Below, one piece after another: positions 1 through 6,975 of a stretch of 39,993 nt of DNA (position 1 is the first letter of the stretch; each line of letters starts with the position of its first letter). Source of the stretch: Chitinophagaceae bacterium UBA4857 (GTDB lineage Bacteria > Bacteroidota > Bacteroidia > Chitinophagales > Chitinophagaceae); NCBI GenBank assembly GCA_002399735.1, contig DHEF01000002.1, positions 242,462-282,454 of the forward strand. Direction: 5' to 3'. The position numbers were made by a program, and so were the translations under genes. The notes below the pieces were generated by a model that had not been told where the DNA came from, searched no databases, and saw nothing but the letters and a program-made list of their open reading frames with translations.

Positions 1-165
1 GATATTAGTTATTGGATTAGCCTCATTGAGGCTTTGCGTTGTTGTAGTACAAGTGATAGTCTAAAATTTATTTCCACTGGAAATAAATTTTATCCCAACC
101 TTATAGGGTTACAACAGGCGATGATAGTAGCAATGTAGCTGGTTATATAATAATTAAAAATGAAA
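1..165 (+). repeat. Dispersed intergenic repeat, copy A (interrupted)
   Basis: Positions 1-43 match 27805-27847 at 40 of 43 bases, and 110-155 (acaacaggcgatgatagtag and onward) resembles 27866-27910. In the other copy the two parts are joined by a short spacer carrying GAGTGCTACGC; here the spacer is replaced by a segment with a perfect 14-bp inverted repeat (62-92). The window begins inside the element, so its left end is not visible. This is non-coding sequence downstream of exbD. Confidence 0.75.
62..92. repeat. Perfect 14-bp inverted repeat inside repeat copy A
   Basis: TAAAATTTATTTCC (62-75) and its exact reverse complement (79-92) are separated by the 3-nt loop ACT. It lacks a downstream T-run, so it does not look like a classical terminator. 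It lies where copy A differs from the uninterrupted copy at 27805, so it may be an inserted small palindromic element. Confidence 0.8.
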
Positions 166-200
166 AGGTGAAAATTAAAATACTGAGAACATATAAAACT

Positions 201-247
201 CCTCCTCCGGAGCTTCCCGAAAGGGAAGTAACGAAGTTAGGGGGAGG
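201..247. other. Possible three-way-junction fold
   Basis: CCTCCTCC (201-208) can pair with GGGGGAGG (240-247) across 8 bp, one a G-U wobble. Enclosed are two hairpins: CTTCCC-GAAA-GGGAAG (213-228, GNRA loop) and TAAC-GAA-GTTA (229-239). All paired segments are visible in the sequence; whether it is transcribed or is another repeat family is unknown. It lies immediately beyond the exbD terminator on the minus strand. Confidence 0.5.
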
Positions 248-251
248 CCGC

Positions 252-279
252 AAAAAAAAGGACTGGTTGTTACCAGTCC
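252..279 (-). terminator. Rho-independent terminator after exbD
   Basis: An 8-bp stem GGACTGGT/ACCAGTCC (260-267 with 272-279) is followed on the minus strand by an uninterrupted run of eight T (252-259 read in reverse). It ends the exbB-exbD unit. Confidence 0.85.
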
Positions 280-308
280 CTTTACAGTATATGCAATTTG
301 CTTTGAAC

Positions 309-707
309 TTATCTTACGTTTGCTACCACCTTGGCACCGGCACGTTTGGCCGATTGCATTACACGAAATACTTCGCCATAATAGGAGATAGTATCGGCGT
401 TAATTACAACGGATGGAGTATCAATAAATTTACGTTTGGCTTCCACCTCGGCACGTATCAGGCTGTCCAGCATAATCGGGTCAACCTGTTTTTGGCCTAT
501 GAAAAAGTGTTGATCTTTATTGATGGATACAACAATGTTTTGTTTTGCTTTAGTATCTTTTGAACCGCGGGGATTGTTTACCTTAACCACATTGGGGTTA
601 GCCATGGTTGTGGTGATAAGGAAAAACATCAACAGTATAAACAGAATGTCGTTTAACGAGTCTGTAAATACCTCCGATTCTTCTCTGTGTTTTTTTCTAA
701 ACTTCAT
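309..707 (-). CDS. exbD: ExbD/TolR biopolymer transport protein
   Basis: This 132-residue protein is an ExbD/TolR-type subunit of the inner-membrane proton-driven motor that powers TonB-dependent outer-membrane transport. It has a short basic cytoplasmic N-terminus, one transmembrane helix (about residues 18-38) with Asp20 (NDILFILLMFF), matching the essential helix aspartate of the family, and a periplasmic domain ending RAGAKVVANVR. I chose the ATG at 707; a TTG at 716 in the same frame would add three residues. It lies 12 nt after the exbB stop in one unit with it. No tonB is visible in the window. The length is normal for the family. It could equally be named TolR; the neighbouring ExbB-like protein supports either name. 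Confidence 0.9.
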   Translation of the reverse strand: MKFRKKHREESEVFTDSLNDILFILLMFFLITTTMANPNVVKVNNPRGSKDTKAKQNIVVSINKDQHFFIGQKQVDPIMLDSLIRAEVEAKRKFIDTPSVVINADTISYYGEVFRVMQSAKRAGAKVVANVR

Positions 708-719
708 AATGCACAAAAT

Positions 720-1418
720 TTATCGGCTGGTAGGTTCTTGTAATACATCAAGGAAATCGGAACTGGCCAGTTCCATTTTGTTGGCTGTTTTATCAATCTG
801 TGTATTTAAAAAATTATACCCTAGGTAGGCCAATAAGCCAATCACTAATCCGCTGATAGAGGTAATAAGTTTGGTGTAAATACCTTGAGAGATAACACCA
901 ATCTCCACTTCATTAGCATCGTGAATGTTAGAAAATAACTGCATTAAACCAATAAGCGTACCTACGAAACCAAAAATGGGTGCGGCTTTAGAAATTACAG
1001 AAAGTATACCCAGGTTTTTTTCCAGTTTATACATTTCCAATTGACCCACATTGTCCATGCTGCGTTCAATAGCTTCAATGGGTTTGCCCAGACGTTGAAT
1101 ACCTTTATCAATAATGCGTGCTACCGGATTGGCTGTGTTTTTGGCAAAACTTCTGGCTGCAGCAACATTTCCCGATACAATATGATCGCGGATGATGTTC
1201 ATAAAATTCTGGTCAATCTTTGATGCGTTTTTTATGGCAATATAACGCTCGGCAAAAACATAAATAGCCGCCAGTAACATAAGGCCTAACGGCAGCATTA
1301 TCCAGCCGCCCATGGTAATAACTTCAAAAAAACTAAGACTACCATCTTTGTTTTGATCAGTAACTGCGCTATTGGCTATTTGTTGCGCAGTATCGGCAAT
1401 CTGCAAAAAATGAAACAT
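720..1418 (-). CDS. exbB: ExbB/TolQ/MotA family proton channel protein
   Basis: This 232-residue inner-membrane protein is the proton-channel partner of ExbD. It has three membrane segments: about residues 37-57 (GGWIMLPLGLMLLAAIYVF), 145-165 and 185-210. The family signature is visible around AAPIFGFVGTLIGLMQLF and in the helix GIYTKLITSISGLVIGLLAY. The N-terminal 30 residues (AVTDQNKDGSLSFFEV) look like a short periplasmic tail. ATG start at 1418. It is first in a two-gene unit with exbD. The pair probably energises TonB-dependent receptors such as those at 6976 and 27982, but the Tol system remains possible. Confidence 0.92.
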   Translation of the reverse strand: MFHFLQIADTAQQIANSAVTDQNKDGSLSFFEVITMGGWIMLPLGLMLLAAIYVFAERYIAIKNASKIDQNFMNIIRDHIVSGNVAAARSFAKNTANPVARIIDKGIQRLGKPIEAIERSMDNVGQLEMYKLEKNLGILSVISKAAPIFGFVGTLIGLMQLFSNIHDANEVEIGVISQGIYTKLITSISGLVIGLLAYLGYNFLNTQIDKTANKMELASSDFLDVLQEPTSR

Positions 1419-1567
1419 GTTTTTATACTTTAAGTGCGTAAATGTACCAAAGGACTTGGATACTCATTTTCTTTTGTTATCAACATCTGTCAATAACAGG
1501 GTAGGAACGGAAAATAAAAAATTTACGTGTGTAGGATACCTAAGTTTTTAAATATTTTAACAAGCAT

Positions 1568-1593
1568 AAAAAAAGCCGGTTAAAACCGGCTTT
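1568..1593 (-). terminator. Rho-independent terminator after the SPFH gene
   Basis: A stem formed by AAGCCGGTT (1573-1581) and AACCGGCTT (1584-1592) is followed on the minus strand by seven T (1568-1574 in reverse). It lies 19 nt beyond the stop codon of the SPFH gene. Confidence 0.85.
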
Positions 1594-1611
1594 ATAATTA
1601 GGTGTTGTGTT

Positions 1612-2565
1612 TTAGTGTTTGGCTGGACCATCTGTACCGGCCTGTTTTACCATTAATGCCTGAATTTGTTTCATGGTAGCTTCCATTCCCTGCGCACTTC
1701 CGTCAAGGAATATTACATTACCATCGCCATATTCGGCAAAGTTTTTAATGGCTTCTGTCCACATACTAAACAGGATAACGTTGGTATCCAGGTTAGCCTG
1801 TTTCATTTGCTCGGCAGCTTCGCTCATACCGGCAGCAACTTCTTTACGAAACAAGGCCACACCCTGACCACGTAAACGGGCTGCTTCTTTTTCCGCCTCG
1901 GCCGAAATTTTAATAGAGTTACCATCCGCTTCAGCTTGTTTGGTTTTTGTAATTAACAAGGCCTGACCTTCATTTTCGGCAGCGGCTTTTAAGTTGTTAG
2001 ATGCTACTACTTTACTCATGGACTCTAAAATCATTTTATCAAACGTAATATCGTTAATCTGTAAATCCTGTAAATGGTAACCCCACTCTTCTAATGTCTG
2101 GTCAACTTCTACTTTTACATATTGTACTATTTCACGACGAAGTCCTAAAACCTCGGCTTGTTTTTTAGTAGCCACAAATGAACGCACATTACCTTCAATG
2201 GTTTTAATTAAAGCCTGCATTAAATCACGTTCGCTTATAAATTTGAAGGCTACTTTTTTAATGGTGTCTTCTGATTCGTTTTGTACGGCAAACAGTAACA
2301 TACTTTTAAAATAAACATTTGCCTGATCTTGTGTTACTGCCTGAAACTCTAACTCAACCGAACGATTTTGGCTGGATATTTTTTTAAAAACCTGCTCCAG
2401 TACCGGTATTTTAAATTGTAAACCCGGACGAACAATTCTACGGTATTTACCAAACATGGTAATTACGCCAATATAGCCCTGGTTAATAGTGAAAATACCA
2501 CTTAGAATAAATAGTACTAATAAAATTGCCCACCAATAGTTGGACAGAAAACTTACAATATCCAT
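1612..2565 (-). CDS. SPFH/band-7 (stomatin/prohibitin-like) membrane protein
   Basis: This 317-residue protein has an N-terminal membrane helix (about residues 10-30, WWAILLVLFILSGIF) followed by an SPFH/band-7 domain (about 30-200, starting NQGYIGVITMFGKYRRIVRPG). An Ala/Glu/Lys-rich, coiled-coil-like region follows (about 200-265, AEADGNSIKISAEAEKEAARL). Such proteins oligomerise in membranes as microdomain scaffolds or protease regulators. There is no adjacent NfeD or FtsH-type gene to narrow the role. It sits alone on the minus strand with its own terminator and is divergent from the GT35 gene. The ATG at 2565 is the only good start before the helix. The family is clear; the specific role is unknown. 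Confidence 0.88.
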   Translation of the reverse strand: MDIVSFLSNYWWAILLVLFILSGIFTINQGYIGVITMFGKYRRIVRPGLQFKIPVLEQVFKKISSQNRSVELEFQAVTQDQANVYFKSMLLFAVQNESEDTIKKVAFKFISERDLMQALIKTIEGNVRSFVATKKQAEVLGLRREIVQYVKVEVDQTLEEWGYHLQDLQINDITFDKMILESMSKVVASNNLKAAAENEGQALLITKTKQAEADGNSIKISAEAEKEAARLRGQGVALFRKEVAAGMSEAAEQMKQANLDTNVILFSMWTEAIKNFAEYGDGNVIFLDGSAQGMEATMKQIQALMVKQAGTDGPAKH

Positions 2566-2787
2566 ATAAATTTAAAATTTAGGTTTTGGTAAAGATAAAT
2601 AATTGGTAGCTGCAATGAACTATAATCAATATATATTTCTTCCTGTTATATTTACTAAATGCATTAACTAAAAAATAATAATTATCTTTCTGCATTATTA
2701 TTAAAACAACTTTGACTAGAAGGGAAGAAAACTGCATTCAGTATTTTCCTTTATCTTGCATTATCGTGTAAAAACAACACATTAATT

Positions 2788-4443
2788 ATGAGTTTTAAAA
2801 ATTACAATGTTCCGTATCCTGTAGAACAAGTGTATAGCAAAAAAGTGGCTTATTTTTCTATGGAATTTGCTACACACCAACCCTTAAAAATTTACAGTGG
2901 TGGTTTAGGTTTTCTGGCCGGCTCGCATTTACGAAGTGCCTATGAGTTAAAACAAAATATGATTGGTATTGGCATTTTATGGAAGTATGGTTATTACGAT
3001 CAGGAAAGAAACCAGGACCAGACTTTACAACCATCGTGGAATGAAAAACAATACAGTTTTTTAGAAGATACCGGCATTAAGTTTCAAATTTATATACATG
3101 AACACCCGGTATGGGTAAAAGTTTGGTACTTAAATCCCGAAACTTTTAAAACCGCACCTCTATTCCTGCTTAGTACCGATGTGCCGGAGAATGATTATGT
3201 GTCGCAAACCATTAGTCATAAATTGTATGACGCCAATGTGGCAACCAAAGTAGCACAGTTTATCTTGTTAGGTGTGGGTGGTGCTAAGTTAATTGACGAG
3301 CTGGGCTTTAACCCAGATTTGTACCATATGAATGAAGCCCATGCTGTTTCGGCTGCATTTTATTTGTATAAAAAATACAATAATAATATGGCGGAGGTTA
3401 CCAAACGCCTGGTGTTTACAACACATACACCGGAAGAAGCAGGTAACGAAAAGCACGATATTTACTTATGTCATAAAATGAGTTATTTCTGCGGCCTGAG
3501 TATTGACGAAGTGAAGCAGTTAACCGGTAATGACAGCGATTCTTTCAACCATTCCTTAACTGCCCTTCGTTTTGCAAAGCTGGCCAATGGTGTATCTAAA
3601 TTACATGGCGAGGTTTCAAGAGATATGTGGAGCAAGTATCCTAATATTTGTCCTATTATTTCCATTACCAATGCGCAAAACTGGAAATACTGGGCCGATA
3701 AACAATTGTATCGTTTTGCAGAAGCAACCGATAATTACGGCTTTGATGACAGAAAAAAATACCTTAAAAAGCGAGCGTTTGAAATAGTAGCCGACCAAAC
3801 CGGTAAAATTTTTAACCCTAATGTATTTACCATTGTTTGGGCCCGCAGGTTTGCAGGTTACAAACGTGCCGGTTTAATTACTACCGATGAAAGACGTTTC
3901 AACGAATTAATTACCAACTCAAAATATCCGGTGCAAATAATATGGGCAGGCAAACCTTATCCCATGGACCATCCATCAATTTCCGATTTTAACCAATTGG
4001 TATATTTAAGTAAGCACCATAAAAATATGGCAGTGCTTACAGGGTATGAGTTAACATTATCTAAGCGTTTAAAACAAGCAGCCGATTGTTGGTTAAACAA
4101 TCCCCGTGTGCCAAGAGAAGCATCCGGCACCAGTGGTATGACAGCGGCCATGAACGGCGCTGTAAACTTTTCAACGGACGACGGATGGATTCCTGAATTT
4201 ATTAACCATGGACATAATGGTTTTGTAATTCCCAAAGCCGATTATGCAAACATGGCCACACATGAACAGGATTTATACGATTTAAACAAGTTGTACGAAA
4301 TTTTGCAAAATGAAATTTTGCCGCTTTATTACGAAAATTATGATACCTGGCGCCAGATAATTAAAAATGGCATGCAGGATGTACATTTTCAATTTAGCAG
4401 TAACCGTATGGCACACGAGTATTACGATTTATTGTATAAATAG
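2788..4443 (+). CDS. GT35 alpha-glucan phosphorylase-like protein lacking the PLP lysine
   Basis: This 551-residue protein belongs to the short alpha-glucan phosphorylase branch (classical enzymes exceed 750 residues). Visible family motifs are VAYFSMEF then YSGGLGFLAGSHLRSA at the N-terminus, YHMNEAHA, FTTHTPEEAG (His213), GVSKLHGEVSRDMW, WARRFAGYKRA, and WLNNPRVPREASGTSGM near residue 440. Known enzymes have a lysine directly after that final Met, which holds pyridoxal phosphate; here codon 4141-4143 is ACA, giving Thr452. The usual ITNGVH motif reads ITNAQN (293-298). So the fold is recognisable but phosphorolysis by the known mechanism is doubtful. It may be a divergent glycosyltransferase, a glucan-binding regulator or an inactive paralogue. 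It is monocistronic with a strong terminator. glgB lies 5.5 kb downstream on the same strand. Confidence 0.85.
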   Translation: MSFKNYNVPYPVEQVYSKKVAYFSMEFATHQPLKIYSGGLGFLAGSHLRSAYELKQNMIGIGILWKYGYYDQERNQDQTLQPSWNEKQYSFLEDTGIKFQIYIHEHPVWVKVWYLNPETFKTAPLFLLSTDVPENDYVSQTISHKLYDANVATKVAQFILLGVGGAKLIDELGFNPDLYHMNEAHAVSAAFYLYKKYNNNMAEVTKRLVFTTHTPEEAGNEKHDIYLCHKMSYFCGLSIDEVKQLTGNDSDSFNHSLTALRFAKLANGVSKLHGEVSRDMWSKYPNICPIISITNAQNWKYWADKQLYRFAEATDNYGFDDRKKYLKKRAFEIVADQTGKIFNPNVFTIVWARRFAGYKRAGLITTDERRFNELITNSKYPVQIIWAGKPYPMDHPSISDFNQLVYLSKHHKNMAVLTGYELTLSKRLKQAADCWLNNPRVPREASGTSGMTAAMNGAVNFSTDDGWIPEFINHGHNGFVIPKADYANMATHEQDLYDLNKLYEILQNEILPLYYENYDTWRQIIKNGMQDVHFQFSSNRMAHEYYDLLYK

Positions 4444-4450
4444 CATTATT

Positions 4451-4478
4451 AGCCCCTTATTTAGTAAGGGGCTTTTTT
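4451..4478 (+). terminator. Rho-independent terminator after the GT35 gene
   Basis: AGCCCCTTA (4451-4459) pairs with TAAGGGGCT (4465-4473) over a 5-nt loop and is followed by a T-run to 4478. It starts seven nt after the stop codon. Confidence 0.92.
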
Positions 4479-4530
4479 ATGTTATCAACTGTATAGCCCT
4501 GATTAATCGTCCCTTGCGACGCTCCGTTCA
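4478..4530 (-). repeat. Dispersed intergenic repeat, degenerate copy F
   Basis: tatgttatcaactgtatag followed by atcgtcccttgcgacgctc resembles 30541-30585 (tatgttaccaactgtagtaa, then atcgttccttgcgtcgcac). It is thus a reverse-oriented, shortened copy of the family seen at 13669 and 36258. The motif ATCGTCCC recurs at 4530-4537. Confidence 0.55.
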
Positions 4531-4688
4531 TCGTCCCGTTCGCTAATCATCATTGTGTTATGCTAAGTGTTCCTTCTAAATGAATATAGTTAATTGTATA
4601 AACAGAAGAAACTTTGTGCTACTGTGTGTATCAACTCCGTTAACGCTGTGGTTATTCTCTCATATGCTTACAGCTCCACAAACCATGT

Positions 4689-4696
4689 TATATTTG
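4689..4696 (+). promoter_or_regulatory. Candidate -7 element for tilS
   Basis: TATATTTG fits the Bacteroidota -7 consensus TAnnTTTG and lies 19 nt upstream of the GTG start of tilS. No clear TTTG is seen at the expected -33 spacing. Confidence 0.4.
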
Positions 4697-4715
4697 CAGC
4701 ATTAATATAAGTAGA

Positions 4716-6056
4716 GTGAATTTAGCGGAAACCTTTCAGCAGTATATAAAGGATCAACAACTTTTTCCAACCAATGCAAAGTTATTTATTGCCGTAAGCG
4801 GCGGTATAGATTCAGTAGTACTTTGTCATTTGTGCGCTAAAGCCGGTTATAATTTTACCATTTTACATTGCAATTTTATGTTGCGTGGCAACACTAGCAA
4901 CACTGATGAACAGTTTGTAAAAGAGCTGGCAAAAAATTTACAAGTGCCTGTACAAACTATACAATTTGATACCACCGGATATGCACAGCAAAATAAAGTA
5001 TCAACGCAAGTGGCTGCCCGTGAACTACGTTATAATTGGTTTAATGAAGTAATGGATAAGGGTACTGATAAAAGCATAAAAAATTATTTGCTTACAGCGC
5101 ACCATAAAGATGATGATGTGGAAACCATGCTGATGAACTTTTTTAAAGGTACCGGCATGGCCGGTTTAAAAGGTATACCTCAAAAACATGATAGGGTAGT
5201 ACGGCCTTTATTATTTGCTACAAAAAAACAACTGACTGATTACGCGGAACAGTACCAGTTAACATGGGTAGAGGATGCCAGTAACAGCGAAACAAAATAT
5301 ACCCGCAATTATTTTAGAAACATCATCTTACCGGCAGTAAAAGAAAAATACCCGGCTGTTGAAGATAGTTTATACGACAATGTACAACGTTTTAAAGAAG
5401 CAGAAATATTGTACAAACAAGCAGTTGAAATACATAAAAAAAAGCTGCTAAAACATAAAGGCGAAGAAGTACATATACCCGTTTTATTATTACAGTCTAT
5501 AGAGCCATTAAACACAATATTATTTGAAATAGTAAAGCCTTATAATTTTACTGCTGCACAAACTAATGATATAGTAAGTTTATTAAAGGCTTCAACCGGT
5601 AAGTATGTGCAATCATCATCGCACAGGGTTTTGCGTAACCGCAACTGGTTAATTATTTCGCCAATACAAGCGGGTGAGAATGATGTGCATATAGTTGTTG
5701 ATGGAGAAGGGGCGTATGCTTTTGGACAAAAAACTTTAAATGTTTTCAGGCAAACCAATCAGGTTGATATTAACCGTACTGACCAAAGTATTGCTTACGT
5801 TAACGGAAATGTGTTACAATTTCCTTTGTTATTACGCAAGTGGAAGCAAGGTGATTATTTTTATCCCTTAGGTATGCGTAAGAAAAAGAAGTTAGCCAGA
5901 TTTTTTATTGACCAGAAAATTGCCAATACAGAAAAAGAAAAAATTTGGGTATTGGAAATGAATAAACAAATTGTATGGGTAGTTGGCTATAGAATTGATG
6001 ACAGGTTTAAAGTAACCGGTAATACCGATACTTTAGTTTGTTTGGAGGTAAAGTGA
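4716..6056 (+). CDS. tilS: tRNA(Ile)-lysidine synthase
   Basis: This 446-residue cytoplasmic enzyme uses ATP and lysine to convert C34 of tRNA-Ile(CAU) to lysidine, so the tRNA reads AUA instead of AUG. The PP-loop SGGIDS is at residues 28-33, followed by family motifs such as LHCNFMLRG, AARELRYNWF, LLTAHHKDDDVETMLMNF and DASNSETKYTRNYFRN. The C-terminal TilS domain (about 365-446) contains LLRKWKQGDYFYPLGMRKKK and ends in the usual region. The start is GTG (4716); the residues before the PP-loop have the normal family length and there is no ATG nearby. It stands alone, with a possible -7 box just upstream. Confidence 0.95.
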   Translation: MNLAETFQQYIKDQQLFPTNAKLFIAVSGGIDSVVLCHLCAKAGYNFTILHCNFMLRGNTSNTDEQFVKELAKNLQVPVQTIQFDTTGYAQQNKVSTQVAARELRYNWFNEVMDKGTDKSIKNYLLTAHHKDDDVETMLMNFFKGTGMAGLKGIPQKHDRVVRPLLFATKKQLTDYAEQYQLTWVEDASNSETKYTRNYFRNIILPAVKEKYPAVEDSLYDNVQRFKEAEILYKQAVEIHKKKLLKHKGEEVHIPVLLLQSIEPLNTILFEIVKPYNFTAAQTNDIVSLLKASTGKYVQSSSHRVLRNRNWLIISPIQAGENDVHIVVDGEGAYAFGQKTLNVFRQTNQVDINRTDQSIAYVNGNVLQFPLLLRKWKQGDYFYPLGMRKKKKLARFFIDQKIANTEKEKIWVLEMNKQIVWVVGYRIDDRFKVTGNTDTLVCLEVK

Positions 6057-6097
6057 GTAATTATTGAATTATGTTATATTGATGAAAGGCTGCCCGA

Positions 6098-6162
6098 TTG
6101 AAATGAAAAGCCCGCTGAAGGCCTGTGCAAGGGTATGTGGCGGACTTGAAATGAAAAGCGGG
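6098..6162 (+). repeat. Short direct repeat pair
   Basis: TTGAAATGAAAAGC occurs at 6098-6111 and again at 6146-6159, each followed by C/G-rich sequence (CCGC and GGGA). The pair lies between tilS and the convergent GLPGLI gene, in a 169-nt gap without other features. The origin is unknown. Confidence 0.6.
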
Positions 6163-6225
6163 AACTAGCTGAGTAACGTTACTACTGCTGATAGCGCCCG
6201 CTTTGTTAAAACCATTTATTATTTT

Positions 6226-6969
6226 TTAAATAGCATAGGCTATCAATAACCTTTTACCTTGTTTACCCCAATCTTTCACCAGTTTACTAATAGTATCTAT
6301 GTAGGCTTTGCGAGTAGTTTTTTTGCCTTTTGTAGGTGGTACTAAGTCTTTATTGTTTGTGGTATTACCCAGTTCCACTTTTGTGGCAAACCAGGTTGTA
6401 TGCAAGCCTGGTACGGCTAATCCTAAAATCATTCCCGGTAAACCACTAATACTTTCGGGGCCGCCTGATATCATGATTTCGTCGGTATAAAAAGCATAAA
6501 ATCCGGTGCTGTCATTTAAAATGCCTATTACTTTTCTACATTCAAAACCTGCAATATTACGGGTGTCGTTGGTGTATTTCCAGCTTACTTTTTGTATACT
6601 GTCCTGTAATAAAAAAGTCTGTTCAAATATTGGTTTGCTGGCGGTGGATACACCGTTTTTATAATCGTTATAAACAATGTTTTTTTCGCCAAAACTTTCA
6701 TACCACATATTACGCGGAATAACAGGTTCTTTGGTTTGTTTATAAATAGATTGATTTGCATCGCCGGTAAAGGTGTAATAGCTAATTACTTCTTTAGGTG
6801 ATCTTTCTTTTGATTGTTCAAACCATTCCGGGTTTAAATCTTTTATTAATCCCCAATAAGAAACTTTTCTCTCAAACTCAATACTTACTTTATCCAGAAA
6901 GTTTGTTTGTGCCGTTGCGGTTATACAAAACAGGCAAAAGAAAAACAGGGTTGTTATAATGTGTTTCAT
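6226..6969 (-). CDS. GLPGLI family secreted protein
   Basis: This 247-residue exported protein has a signal peptide (residues 1-20, ending TATA) with predicted cleavage before Gln21. The family-defining segment is SGLPGMILGL (G176-I181 region, with Met in place of the second Leu). The molecular function of GLPGLI proteins is not established; they are known almost only from Bacteroidota. The gene follows the receptor gene at 6976 with only 6 nt between the receptor stop and this ATG, so the two are almost certainly cotranscribed. This suggests a periplasmic or surface role tied to the receptor. A second family member is at 26556. Confidence 0.88.
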   Translation of the reverse strand: MKHIITTLFFFCLFCITATAQTNFLDKVSIEFERKVSYWGLIKDLNPEWFEQSKERSPKEVISYYTFTGDANQSIYKQTKEPVIPRNMWYESFGEKNIVYNDYKNGVSTASKPIFEQTFLLQDSIQKVSWKYTNDTRNIAGFECRKVIGILNDSTGFYAFYTDEIMISGGPESISGLPGMILGLAVPGLHTTWFATKVELGNTTNNKDLVPPTKGKKTTRKAYIDTISKLVKDWGKQGKRLLIAYAI

Positions 6970-6975
6970 ATATAA

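Noticed and set aside
6098..6162. Riboswitch or small RNA upstream of the GLPGLI gene
   Set aside because: The pair lies downstream of both convergent genes, and only a simple direct repeat is visible.
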